In this document: positions 17,050-25,552 of the stretch, piece by piece | Layout: each line of letters begins with the position of its first letter | How positions within the stretch are numbered: the stretch's first letter is position 1 | From: Dietzia lutea | GTDB lineage: Bacteria > Actinomycetota > Actinomycetes > Mycobacteriales > Mycobacteriaceae | Direction: 5' to 3' | Assembly (NCBI RefSeq): GCF_003096075.1 | Contig: NZ_CP015449.1 | Coordinates: 3,527,001 to 3,591,000 of the forward strand | Length of the DNA stretch: 64,000 nucleotides | Notes under the pieces: generated by a model | Told to the model about the DNA's origin: nothing | Database searches by the model: none | Seen by the model: the letters and a program-made list of their open reading frames with translations, nothing else | Translations under genes and position numbers: made by a program

Positions 17050-18306
17050 TCAGCGCGCCGCGCGGCGGGTGACCGGGCGGGTCCCGTCGCCGAGGTCCGG
17101 CTCCGGCAGGCGCCGGCCCGGATCCGCGAGCCCCACCGTGTGCCCCTCCGCGGACAGCCGCCGCATCGCCTCGAGCAGCATCCGCCGGGCGCTCGTGTTG
17201 ACCGAGGACACGCGGCTGAGGTCGAGCGTCACCTCGCCCGGCCCCTCGGGGATCTCGGCCAGGCGCCGCAACACCTGCTCGGCGCTGGCGAAGGTCATGG
17301 GGCCCTGCAGGCGGAACGTGCGTCGGCCGGAGATCTCGTCGAACCGCACCGACCGCACGGCCTCGACCTCGGTGACCGTGGTGTTCATGAGGTGCAGCTC
17401 GAGGTCCTGCGACAGCCGCTCGAAGGTGCGCACGCCCTCGACACTGTGCCCGTGCTCGTCGAGCCGCGGCGAGAACACCCCCAGCCCCACCTGACCTGGC
17501 AGCGCGCCGAGAATCCCTCCGGATACCCCGCTCTTCGCCGGGATCCCCACCGTGGACATCCAGTCGCCGGCGGCGTCGTACATCCCGCACGTCGCCATCA
17601 CGGCGAGGACCTGCCTCGCGACCGGCGCCGACACGACCCGCTCGCGCGTGACCGGATTGACGCCGCCGGTGGCCAGCGTGACGGCCATGACGGCGAGGTC
17701 TCGCACCGTCACCCGGTACGCGCACTGCCGGGTGTACCCGCGCACGGCCTCGTCGGGGTCGTCCTCGATGATCCCGCCGGCCCGGACCAGGTTGGCCATC
17801 GCGCGGTTGCGGAACGCGGTGCGCAGCTCGGACTCGCACACGGCGCCGTCGATCTCGAGACGCCGACCCGCGAACGCCGACAACCCGTCCGCGATGACCT
17901 CGCTGCGCTCGTCCTCCGAGGCGCCGGGCGGGCCGACGAGCGTGTGCGTGGTGATCGCCCCGATGTTGATCATCGGGTTGCGCGGCCGGCCCGTGTCGCG
18001 GTTGAGGGAGATCTGGTTGAACGCGTCGCCGGACGGCTCCACCTCGACCTTCTCCAGCACCGCCTCGATCCCGCGGTCGCGCAGGGCGAGCGCGTAGACG
18101 AACGGCTTGCTCATCGACTGGATGGTGAACTCAGCGTCCGCGTCGCCGGCGGTGTAGACGACCCCGTCCATCGTGCAGGCGGCCACCGCGAACCGGTCCG
18201 GGTCCACGGCCGCGAGCTCGGGGATGTAGTCGGCGAGCCGACCCTCCCCGGCGTCCGAGCAGGCGTCGCGGATCTCGAGCAGATAGTCAGGTACCGGCGT
18301 CTTCAC
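17050..18306 (-). CDS. glsA: glutaminase A fused to a STAS domain
   Basis: A 418-aa enzyme that hydrolyses L-glutamine to glutamate and ammonia. The glutaminase (beta-lactamase-like fold) domain covers residues ~5-305, with the catalytic S-x-x-K in QSMSKPF (Ser64, Lys67), the GDAFNQISL loop and the AKSGVSGGILGALPGQVGLGVFSP block near residue 265. Residues ~320-405 form a STAS domain (FRLQGPMTFASAEQVL, VTLDLSRVSSVNTSARRML), a fold used for protein docking or nucleotide sensing. Plain GlsA is ~310 aa, so the extra domain explains the length. Symbol refers to the catalytic domain. The leftover role of the STAS part is unknown. Confidence 0.85.
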   Translation of the reverse strand: MKTPVPDYLLEIRDACSDAGEGRLADYIPELAAVDPDRFAVAACTMDGVVYTAGDADAEFTIQSMSKPFVYALALRDRGIEAVLEKVEVEPSGDAFNQISLNRDTGRPRNPMINIGAITTHTLVGPPGASEDERSEVIADGLSAFAGRRLEIDGAVCESELRTAFRNRAMANLVRAGGIIEDDPDEAVRGYTRQCAYRVTVRDLAVMAVTLATGGVNPVTRERVVSAPVARQVLAVMATCGMYDAAGDWMSTVGIPAKSGVSGGILGALPGQVGLGVFSPRLDEHGHSVEGVRTFERLSQDLELHLMNTTVTEVEAVRSVRFDEISGRRTFRLQGPMTFASAEQVLRRLAEIPEGPGEVTLDLSRVSSVNTSARRMLLEAMRRLSAEGHTVGLADPGRRLPEPDLGDGTRPVTRRAAR

Positions 18307-18369
18307 GTCACCAGCGTGTCATGCGCGGCGGGTCCGCGCCCGGGAGGGAGGGACCGCCCCGGCCAGCCC

Positions 18370-18774
18370 TCAGTGGTGGTCGTCGTCCGCCTTCGTCGGG
18401 TGGACGGTGCCGTGCTCGTGCTCGGGCGGACCGTACAGCGAGTAGACCTTGAGGTCGTCCTCGCCGATGTTGGTGACGTTGTGCCAGCTCCCGGCGGGCA
18501 CGAGGATGACCCAGTCGTCGGAGACCTCGCGCACGAAGTCCAGCTGGTCCTTCGCCGGACCCATCTCGACCCGGCCCCGGCCGGCCTCCACGCGCAGGAA
18601 CTGGTCGTGGTCGTCGTGGACCTCGAGCCCGATGTCGTCGCCCGGCTTGATGCTCATGACGGTGAGCTGCATGTGCGAGCCCGTCCAGAGAGTGGTCCGG
18701 TAGTTGTCGTTGGCGAGTGTGGCCTCCTCGATGTCGACGACGAAGGGGTTCGGGCCCTGGTCGGTGGGGCTCAT
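18370..18774 (-). CDS. cupin domain protein
   Basis: A 134-aa single-domain cupin. The two metal-binding motifs are visible: GLEVHDDHDQFLRVEAGRG (motif 1, with H, H, Q/E spacing) and PAGSWHNVTNIG (motif 2). The C-terminus is charged and His/Asp-rich (HEHGTVHPTKADDDHH), which may bind metal. It lies 63 bp upstream of the glutaminase start and could be in one operon with it. Substrate unknown; similar to mannose-6-phosphate-isomerase-like small cupins. Confidence 0.75.
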   Translation of the reverse strand: MSPTDQGPNPFVVDIEEATLANDNYRTTLWTGSHMQLTVMSIKPGDDIGLEVHDDHDQFLRVEAGRGRVEMGPAKDQLDFVREVSDDWVILVPAGSWHNVTNIGEDDLKVYSLYGPPEHEHGTVHPTKADDDHH

Positions 18775-18849
18775 CGGTGTTCCTTTTCTCTCTACGTGTG
18801 TGGCGGTGAGGGCCGGCGGCGGGCGCCGCAGACCCGTGGGGCGGGGCCG

Positions 18850-20310
18850 TCAGGCGGTGTCGTGGCGCTTCAGGTCGCTCGTGGCCGGGCCCTCGATGAG
18901 TTCACCACACGCCGTGAAGCGGGACCCGTGCCAGGGGCAGTCCCACGAGCGCTCGGCGTCGTTCCAGCTGAGCACGGCGCCCATGTGCGGGCACAGCAGG
19001 CCGACAGTGCACTTCTCGCCGTCGTCGGCCGTCGCCTCTCCCATCGGTCGGACACTCGGCCGCGGGCGCCGGACCACCGACTTCGCCGCGGCGGCGGCCA
19101 TGTGGACGGGCAGGTCGGCGTACATCGAAGGCGCGGTCTTGACCATGCCTGTCAGAGTCGGCTTGCCGAACGACACGCGTGGGTCGAGCCCTTCGAGGCG
19201 GTCGACCATGATCCCCGCCGTCGCGGCGGACCCGCTGACCCCCCACTTGCTGTAGCCGCCGGCGTAGTGCACACGGCCCTTCCCCCACGGCAGCGGTCCC
19301 GACCTGGGCACCATCTCGACCGGGTGGAAGTCCTGCGCGGACCACCCGTGGGTCATCCGCGCGCCGGGGAAGTACTTCTCCGCGTACTCCCGCAGCGACT
19401 CGATCTTGGATCCGGTGGGGGCGGCGGTTCCGGTGCGGTGGCCGTTGCCGCCCACGAAGAGGACCTCCCCGTTCTCGGTCGGCACGGTCCGCAGCGAGCG
19501 CACCGGCGTCTCCACCGAGCCGTACATGCCCTCCGGCAGGCCGCCGTCGTATTCAAACGCGCACAGATACGAGCGTTCGGCCTCCATGGTCGCCACCGTC
19601 GGGCCGCGGTCCAGTGACGGACCGGACGTCGCCAGGAGCACGTCGCGCGCGGTGAGGATCCCGCGGTCACTGCGTACCTCGGCGTGGGCGTCCGCGCCGT
19701 CGCCCCGCGGGGTCACCTTGGTGACGCGGGAGTGCTCGACGATGCGCACCCCGAGCGCGTCCACGGCCTTGACCAGCGCGGCCAGCGCCTGGACGGGATC
19801 GATCTGCAGCTGGTCGGGCAGTTCCACGGCCGATCGAGCGGGGAAGGGAACATCCAGTCGGTCGTGCCACCGGGCGGGGAGACCGAGGTCGTCCATCGTC
19901 TGCTTCTCCTTGCGCAACGATGCCGTCCCCAGGGCGCCACGCGAGTAGCTGAGCGCGGACCTGCGCTGGGCGGACACGCCGTGCGTCTCGCAGAACTCCG
20001 CCCACCAGTCCAGCCCGTACTGATGGGCCTCGGCGTAATGACGGGCGGTCTCGAGCCCGTGCCTCGAGCGCAGCGTCGACAGGCGCGTGCCCTGCAGGAC
20101 CGAGACCTTGGCGGTGGTCGCCCCGCTCGCGCCGGCGCCCACCGTGTGCGCCTCGAGGACCACCACCGAGCGCCCGCGCGCGGCCGCCATCATCGCGGTG
20201 ATGAGGCCGGTGAACCCCGCGCCCGCGATCACCAGGTCCACGTGCTCGCCCTCGGGGAACTCGGCCGCCGGGGGATCGATCGTCGTGCGTCGCCAGAATG
20301 ATGTGCCCAT
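18850..20310 (-). CDS. FAD-dependent oxidoreductase with C-terminal Rieske [2Fe-2S] domain
   Basis: A 486-aa DAO-type flavoenzyme. The dinucleotide site GAGFTGL is near residue 30 with ADP-ribose part VVVLEAH 20 residues later. Residues 436-470 form a Rieske domain with ligands Cys440, His442, Cys458, His461 (CPHMG ... CPWHGSRF). Such fusions move electrons between the flavin and the cluster; natural substrates are poorly known. The bulk (residues 30-380) belongs to the DAO family. The gene is leftward, 75 bp from the cupin start. Confidence 0.85.
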   Translation of the reverse strand: MGTSFWRRTTIDPPAAEFPEGEHVDLVIAGAGFTGLITAMMAAARGRSVVVLEAHTVGAGASGATTAKVSVLQGTRLSTLRSRHGLETARHYAEAHQYGLDWWAEFCETHGVSAQRRSALSYSRGALGTASLRKEKQTMDDLGLPARWHDRLDVPFPARSAVELPDQLQIDPVQALAALVKAVDALGVRIVEHSRVTKVTPRGDGADAHAEVRSDRGILTARDVLLATSGPSLDRGPTVATMEAERSYLCAFEYDGGLPEGMYGSVETPVRSLRTVPTENGEVLFVGGNGHRTGTAAPTGSKIESLREYAEKYFPGARMTHGWSAQDFHPVEMVPRSGPLPWGKGRVHYAGGYSKWGVSGSAATAGIMVDRLEGLDPRVSFGKPTLTGMVKTAPSMYADLPVHMAAAAAKSVVRRPRPSVRPMGEATADDGEKCTVGLLCPHMGAVLSWNDAERSWDCPWHGSRFTACGELIEGPATSDLKRHDTA

Positions 20311-20402
20311 GGTGCGTCTCCTCTGCGCCCTCGCCGCGGATTGCTCGCGGGCTCACTGTATGGCCGCACGGCGGGGACCGCACCCGCTCGGCGGGCGTAC
20401 CG

Positions 20403-20423
20403 CGAACCCGCGGCGGGGGTTCG
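20403..20423 (-). terminator. hairpin after the MocR gene
   Basis: CGAACCC and GGGTTCG form a perfect 7-bp stem around a 7-nt GC-rich loop, 48 bp downstream of the MocR stop. GC-rich flanks add further pairing. Reasonable terminator; it also lies in the 160-bp gap before the FAD-Rieske gene. Confidence 0.4.
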
Positions 20424-20470
20424 GCGGGTGCATCGTGCCCCCGGGCCGAGCACGCGGCGGGCGTCACGGG

Positions 20471-21934
20471 TCAGCGCGGGGCCAGCCGATCGAGAACCCG
20501 TCGCAGGTCCACCGCGAACTCGGCCGCGTCCCGCGCGGTGAGCCTCGAGTAGCTCAGCACGAGTCCCGCCACCGCGTGGCTCTCCGCCTGTCCGCTGAGC
20601 GGGCGGGTGCGCCACCCCCTCTCCTCGAGTGCGCGGACCACCTCGTCGTCGTCATATCCGAGTAGCACCACGCACAGGTGCAGGCCCGCCTCGACGCCCG
20701 TCACCTCCAGGCCGGGACACTCGCGCGCGAGCGCCGCCACCAGGCGGCCGCGACGATCGGCGTACACGCGCGCCGCCCTCGCCAGGTGGCGGTCCATCGC
20801 CCCCGACTCCAGGAACGCCGCGAGCGCCTCGGCCGGCAACGACGACGGGCCCCGGCGGTGGACCACCAGCCACCGCTCGACCCCGCGCCGCAACGACGCG
20901 GGCGGCAGGCACCACGCCACCCGCAGGTCGGGCGCCACCGACTTGGACGACGTGCCCACGTACGCGACGTGATCGGCCGCGCCGGGCAGCGTGACCAGCG
21001 CCGGCAGGGGTGCCACGCCGTAGCGGAACTCGCCGTCGTAGTCGTCCTCGATCACCAGCGACCCGGTCCGCCGCGCCCACTCCACCAGCGCGACCCGCCT
21101 GTCCACGCTCATGCGGTGCCCCAGCGGGAACTGGTGCGCGGGCGTGGTGAACACGATCGCGCGCTCGGTGCCCAGGCGCGCGGCGTCGAGGCCGCCCGGC
21201 TCGGCGGGGTGCAGGCGGACGTCGAGGCCCTGCTCGCGGGCCATCAGTCGCGCGCCGCGGTAGCCGGGGTCCTCCATGTGGAACACCGCGGGTGGTCGGT
21301 CGTGCCCCGGCGCGGCGGTGAACGCCGCGCACAGGGCCGCGATCGCCGAGCGCGAGCTGTCGAACAGCAGGGGCTCCGCACCCGCGATTCCGCGGTGTCG
21401 ACGCAGGTGACCGGCGAGCGCGGCGCGCAGGGACGGACTCGGCTCCTCCCACGGGTTGAGGCCGGCAAGCCCCTGCGCGGCGGCCGCCCGCGCCGCCGCG
21501 CGCCACGCACGCTGATCCACCAGGGTCGCGTCCGGGATGCCGGGCCGGAGGTCCCGCGGCGAGCGGCCCCGGCGGGGCTCGGGGGTCGGCGGCGCGACGG
21601 GATCGGCGTGGCCGCGGGTGCGCGCCCCCGCCCGCGCGGCGAGCCCGGCACCGGCGCTGACCCGGGTCCCCGAGCCGTGCGCGGACTCGACGAAACCGGC
21701 CGCCGCGAGCTCGTCGAACGCCCGCACCACAGTGCCGCGCGAGAGTCCGGTCTGCTCGGCGAGTGCGCGCGTCGAGGGCAGTCGGTCGCCGTCGGCCAGC
21801 GCCCCTTCCGCGATCCGGTCGATGATCCCGTCCACCAGATCGGCCGCGCCGACCACCTCGCCCACGACGAGCGAGACGGGGCGGGCGGTGCGCGCGGGAC
21901 GATCGGGACGAGCGGGGTCGGCGGGGCGGGCCAT
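20471..21934 (-). CDS. MocR-family transcriptional regulator (GntR HTH + aminotransferase domain)
   Basis: A 487-aa PLP-dependent regulator of the PdxR/GabR type. The N-terminal winged helix is LVDGIIDRIAEGALADGDRLPSTRALAEQTGLSRGTVVRAFDEL; a long linker follows, and the class-I aminotransferase-like domain carries the PLP lysine in VGTSSKSVAPDLRVAW. ATG 21934 is chosen so that the HTH sits at the usual place. It is divergent from an aminotransferase gene with direct and inverted AAGTGG elements between them, so that gene is the likely target. Confidence 0.85.
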   Translation of the reverse strand: MARPADPARPDRPARTARPVSLVVGEVVGAADLVDGIIDRIAEGALADGDRLPSTRALAEQTGLSRGTVVRAFDELAAAGFVESAHGSGTRVSAGAGLAARAGARTRGHADPVAPPTPEPRRGRSPRDLRPGIPDATLVDQRAWRAAARAAAAQGLAGLNPWEEPSPSLRAALAGHLRRHRGIAGAEPLLFDSSRSAIAALCAAFTAAPGHDRPPAVFHMEDPGYRGARLMAREQGLDVRLHPAEPGGLDAARLGTERAIVFTTPAHQFPLGHRMSVDRRVALVEWARRTGSLVIEDDYDGEFRYGVAPLPALVTLPGAADHVAYVGTSSKSVAPDLRVAWCLPPASLRRGVERWLVVHRRGPSSLPAEALAAFLESGAMDRHLARAARVYADRRGRLVAALARECPGLEVTGVEAGLHLCVVLLGYDDDEVVRALEERGWRTRPLSGQAESHAVAGLVLSYSRLTARDAAEFAVDLRRVLDRLAPR

Positions 21935-21962
21935 GCGCCTCAGCGTAGGCGAGGCGGGCGTT

Positions 21963-22011
21963 AAGTGGTCCCGCGGAAATGTGCGAAGTGGATCTTCTGC
22001 GCGCGCCACTT
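21963..22011. promoter_or_regulatory. candidate MocR operator: AAGTGG direct pair plus inverted half-site
   Basis: AAGTGG occurs at 21963-21968 and 21986-21991 (23 bp apart) and inverted as CCACTT at 22006-22011. MocR-type regulators such as GabR and PdxR bind direct and inverted hexamers arranged like this. The block fills the 87-bp gap between the divergent starts, so both promoters would be affected. Confidence 0.5.
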
Positions 22012-22021
22012 CCGGGCTGGG

Positions 22022-23263
22022 ATGGAGGCCATGCAGACCTACCGCCAGTCCCGCCGACTCCGCGACGTCCGGTACGACGTGCGCGGCCCCATCCTCACCG
22101 AGGCGATGCGCCTCGAGGCCGAGGGGCACGACGTGCTCCGGCTCAACCTGGGCAACATGCGCCCGTTCGGCCTGGACGCCCGGCCCGAGCTGATGGACGC
22201 CGTCGCGCGGAGCCTCGAGGACGGGCAGGCGTACTCCGACTCGCGCGGCATCCCGGCGGCTCGCGAGGCGATCGCGGACTACTACCGCCGCTGCGGCGTC
22301 CGCGGGGTCTCGCCGGCGGACGTATTCTGCGGCAACGGGGTCAGCGAGCTCATCACCCTCGTCCTCCAGGCCATGGTCGACCCCGGCGACGAGATCCTCG
22401 TCCCCGCACCCGACTACCCCACCTGGACGGGAGCCGTGAACCTCACCGGCGGGGTGCCCGTGCACTACCTCGCCGACGAGGCGAACGGCTGGAACCCCTC
22501 CCTCGAGGACATCGAGTCACGCATCACCCCGCGCACCACCGCACTGGTGATGATCAACCCCAACAACCCGACCGGCGCGGTGTACAGCGAGGAGACCGTC
22601 CGCGGGATGGCCGCCATCGCCCGCCGGCACGGACTGGTGCTGCTGTCCGACGAGATCTACGAGAAGCTGGTCTTCGGCGACGCCGCGCATCATCACGCCG
22701 CGCTCGCGGCCGGGGACGACGTGCTGTGCCTGACCTTCGGCGGGTTGTCCAAGGCATACCGGGTGTGCGGGTACCGCGCCGGCTGGGTGGTGGCCACGGG
22801 ACCGCTCGGCCGCGCCGCCGACCTGCTGGAGGGACTGACGCTGCTGTCGAACATGCGGGTCTGTCCCGGCGTGCCCGGCCAGTACGCGATCCCGGTGGCG
22901 CTCGCGGAGGACTCACCGTGGGGCCCGGACGTCGTGGACCCCGACGGCCGGATCGAACGGCAGCTGGCACTCACGGCGGAGAGGCTCAACGCGATCCCCG
23001 GCGTGAGCTGCGTGGCGCCGCGCGGAGCGTTGTACTGCTTCCCGCGGATCGACCGGGAAATGTACGGGATCGACGACGACGAGGCGTTCGTCCTCGACCT
23101 GTTGCGCTCGGAACACGTCCTCGTGACTCACGGCACGGGCTTCAACTGGCCGGACCCGGATCACTTCCGGATCGTCTGCCTGCCCGAGGCGGACGTGCTG
23201 GAGCGGGCGGTCGGCGCGATCGCCCGTCATCTGGAGAGCCGGCGCCTGGCCGTCTTGTCATGA
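22022..23263 (+). CDS. pyridoxal phosphate-dependent aminotransferase (AlaA-like)
   Basis: A 413-aa class I/II aminotransferase. The opening (QTYRQSRRLRDVRYDVRGP) matches the AlaA/AlaT glutamate-pyruvate aminotransferase group. The cofactor sites are visible: INPNNPTGAV, LVLLSDEIYEKLVF (Asp and Tyr that hold PLP), and the Schiff-base lysine in FGGLSKAYRVCGYRAGW. ATG 22022 is used; ATG 22031 is an equally plausible start. A GGAGG at 22025-22029 is too near either codon to decide. Divergent from the MocR gene. Main alternative is a related valine-pyruvate or methionine-type aminotransferase. Confidence 0.85.
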   Translation: MEAMQTYRQSRRLRDVRYDVRGPILTEAMRLEAEGHDVLRLNLGNMRPFGLDARPELMDAVARSLEDGQAYSDSRGIPAAREAIADYYRRCGVRGVSPADVFCGNGVSELITLVLQAMVDPGDEILVPAPDYPTWTGAVNLTGGVPVHYLADEANGWNPSLEDIESRITPRTTALVMINPNNPTGAVYSEETVRGMAAIARRHGLVLLSDEIYEKLVFGDAAHHHAALAAGDDVLCLTFGGLSKAYRVCGYRAGWVVATGPLGRAADLLEGLTLLSNMRVCPGVPGQYAIPVALAEDSPWGPDVVDPDGRIERQLALTAERLNAIPGVSCVAPRGALYCFPRIDREMYGIDDDEAFVLDLLRSEHVLVTHGTGFNWPDPDHFRIVCLPEADVLERAVGAIARHLESRRLAVLS

Positions 23264-23272
23264 GGGCGGCGG

Positions 23273-24071
23273 TCAGCCCTGGAGCGCGGGCCTGATGTGG
23301 TGCCAGCCGGGCATGATGAAGTCGGGGAACGTCTGCCACCCGTGGAAGCCGTCTCCGTAGTCCACGCGATGCTCGATGCCGTGACGATCGAGCTCGCGGG
23401 AGAACGCCTTGGCGCCCTCGATCACGCCCTTCTCCAGCACCAGACCCTGCAACATCTCGAAGTAGTCGTCACCGTAGGTTCGCCGGTCCGCGTCGGTAGC
23501 CGAAGACCTCGTCCTCCCGATCCCAGTCGGACCAGTACGTCGAAGGACCGCCCGTGGGCGTCACCAGGTGGACGTTCTCGCCCGCCATCTGATCGGCGAT
23601 GCGGCCGGCCCGCTTCCACCCCGAGTTCCCTTCGACCGAGTCGACCCCGTCGAGGAGGTACAGCACCGGCGCCGGCCCCTGGCCGCGGACGCGCGACGGG
23701 ACGACCTCGAGCACGATCTCGCGCTGCATGGTGGCGGAGGTGACGAGCCAGTGTTCGTAGTCACCGTGCTGGGTGATGGCGCGGAGCTCGGTCAGCCTGA
23801 TCGACTCGTCACGCGGCCGCGGCGGATTGGGCAGCTCCACGTAGGACCCGGTGCCGCCGAGCGGGATGTTCGTGGACCCCGCCGACCCGAGGGACTCGAG
23901 CGTCGAACCGAGCGGGACCGAACCGGCCGCCGACCCGATCAGCTCCACCTCTTCGAGCCCCAGGGACGAGGTATCGATGTCGCCGCCGATCTGGGCGTGG
24001 GCGGGTGCGACTGCGCCGAGGGCCATAGCGAGGGCGCCGGCGACAGCGCTGCGGCGGAGACGGGTGTTCAT
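23273..24071 (-). pseudogene. mycolyltransferase (Ag85-like) pseudogene with internal deletion
   Basis: Residues 1-~200 of an Ag85-like esterase read from ATG 24071 (signal peptide ending near AHA, then the body through FGYRR), after which the frame runs into a stop at 23469. The C-terminal part (GDDYFEMLQGLVLEKGVIEGAKAF ... FHGWQTFP) resumes in another frame and ends at 23273. Set beside the intact paralogue upstream, about 120 residues are missing between FGYR and the DADRR segment, including the nucleophile motif GISMGGQ. The deletion also shifts the frame. A functional product is impossible. The catalytic His region GFHGW is retained. Confidence 0.85.
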
Positions 24072-24104
24072 GCGGTGTCCTTCAGTGCAGGGGGCGAGCA
24101 ATGC

Positions 24105-24150
24105 AGAAGCGGTCCTGCGCCCGGGTGTGGGAGGGCGCAGGACCGCTTCT
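24105..24150 (-). terminator. hairpin terminator after intact mycolyltransferase gene
   Basis: A perfect 18-bp inverted repeat (AGAAGCGGTCCTGCGCCC and its complement) with a 10-nt loop lies 12 bp after the stop of the intact paralogue and 34 bp before the pseudogene's start. Stability is high and no T-run is seen. It should separate the two genes transcriptionally. Confidence 0.8.
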
Positions 24151-24161
24151 CAGGTGGTCGA

Positions 24162-25448
24162 TCAGGAACCGGTCGACCCGGACGACCCCGAGGAACCGGC
24201 CGAGCCCGTGGAACCGGAAGTGCCCGGGTTGCCCGTTCCGCGCTCCACGACGCCGCCGTACAGGGCCGGCTTGATGTAGTCCCAGCCGGCGCCGAAGTTC
24301 TTGAGGAAGTTCGGCCAGTTGTGGAAGCCGGTCTCGGCGTAGTCGACGCGGTGCTCCACGCCGGCGCGATCGAGCGCCTTCTCGAAGTCCTTCGAGCCCT
24401 CCAGCACGCCTATCTCGAGCAGCTGACCGAGGATCATGCTCATGAAGTCCAGCTGGCCGTTTTTCATGTAGTTGGCGTAGTCCGCCTCACCGGCGAGGTT
24501 GTTGCCCGCGGAGAAGTACACGGCCGTGTCCTTCAGGTCCTCGGCGTGGGAGACGGTGTCGTGGCGCTTCCAGTCAGCGCTGCCGTGCGGACCCCACAAG
24601 TTGCCGACGTCGCCGCCACGGGTCTCGATCGTGCCACGGATGGTCTGGTAGCCCAGCTGGTCCATGGTCGAGTAGTAGCCGCTGAAGGACATGACGCCCT
24701 GGTAGATCTCGGGGTAAGTGGCCGCGAGGTGCATGGCCGCCTGGCCGCCCATGGAGATGCCGCCGATGGCGGCCTTGCCGTTCGTCTCCAGGTCCTTCGC
24801 CGCGAGCCCCTGCTCGACGATGCCGGGCAGCTCCTGCGTGAGGAACGTCTCCCACCTGTTGTAGCCGGTGGCGGAGTCGTTCTCGTTCCAGTCGGCGTAG
24901 TACGAGGCGTACGCGCCGGTCGGCATCACGACGTGGACGTTGTCGCCCCGCACGCGATCGTGGATCTTCGCCTGGTGGTTCCAGCCCGAGTTGTACTCGG
25001 GGGCGTCGACGCCGTCGAGCATGTACAGCACGGGCGCCGGGCCGTCATCGGTGACGCGCGAGGGCACGACCTCCAGGATGACCTCGCGCTTCATCGCCGC
25101 GGAGGTGACCAGCCAGTACTCGTACTCGCCGGAGGTGCGCTCGACCTTTAGGAACTCGGACTCGGTGATGTTCTCCTGCACCGGGCGGGGCTTTTTCGGC
25201 AGCGGGTTGTAGGAGCCCTCGCCGTCCAGCGGAAAGTCCGCGGACCCGACCGACCCGATCAAGCCGGTCGCCGACCCGAGCGGCACCGAACCGGCCGCCT
25301 CCATGATGGCCTCGAGGTCCTCGAGACCGAGGGTGGACGGATCGATGCTGGCGGTCTGCGCCAGTGCCGGGGTGGCGGATCCGAGGGTCAGGGCGACGGC
25401 GAGCGCGCCGGCGGTGGTGGCCGCGAAGCGGCGGAGTCCGAGGGACAT
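24162..25448 (-). CDS. mycolyltransferase / Ag85-like esterase
   Basis: A 428-aa exported protein. The signal peptide spans ~1-30 (MSLGLRRFAA... to ALA|QT). The alpha/beta hydrolase of the esterase D / Ag85 family carries LYMLDGVD (residues 141-148), Ser232 in GISMGGQA, and His376 in GFHNWP. The family moves mycolic acids onto trehalose and arabinogalactan in the cell wall. Its ~25-residue C-terminal tail (GTGNPGTSGSTGSAG...) is Gly/Ser-rich and may be disordered. Length and motif spacing are normal. ATG 25448 is the first start. A closely similar but broken copy lies downstream. Confidence 0.85.
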   Translation of the reverse strand: MSLGLRRFAATTAGALAVALTLGSATPALAQTASIDPSTLGLEDLEAIMEAAGSVPLGSATGLIGSVGSADFPLDGEGSYNPLPKKPRPVQENITESEFLKVERTSGEYEYWLVTSAAMKREVILEVVPSRVTDDGPAPVLYMLDGVDAPEYNSGWNHQAKIHDRVRGDNVHVVMPTGAYASYYADWNENDSATGYNRWETFLTQELPGIVEQGLAAKDLETNGKAAIGGISMGGQAAMHLAATYPEIYQGVMSFSGYYSTMDQLGYQTIRGTIETRGGDVGNLWGPHGSADWKRHDTVSHAEDLKDTAVYFSAGNNLAGEADYANYMKNGQLDFMSMILGQLLEIGVLEGSKDFEKALDRAGVEHRVDYAETGFHNWPNFLKNFGAGWDYIKPALYGGVVERGTGNPGTSGSTGSAGSSGSSGSTGS

Positions 25449-25468
25449 GAAGCTCCAGATGTTCTAAG

Positions 25469-25485
25469 AGGTGACTTAGGCACCT
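25469..25485. promoter_or_regulatory. inverted repeat AGGTG-N7-CACCT, candidate operator
   Basis: A perfect 5-bp dyad lies 21 bp upstream of the mycolyltransferase start. Its arms resemble DtxR-type AGGT/ACCT half-sites, but the 7-bp gap between the 5-bp arms is 2 bp too long for a normal DtxR box. The regulator is unknown. Confidence 0.35.
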
Positions 25486-25552
25486 TAACGGACCATTGTC
25501 CAAGTGCGAATCCGGACCTCGGCCACGCGCCCCCGACTCGGCCGCCCTCGGG

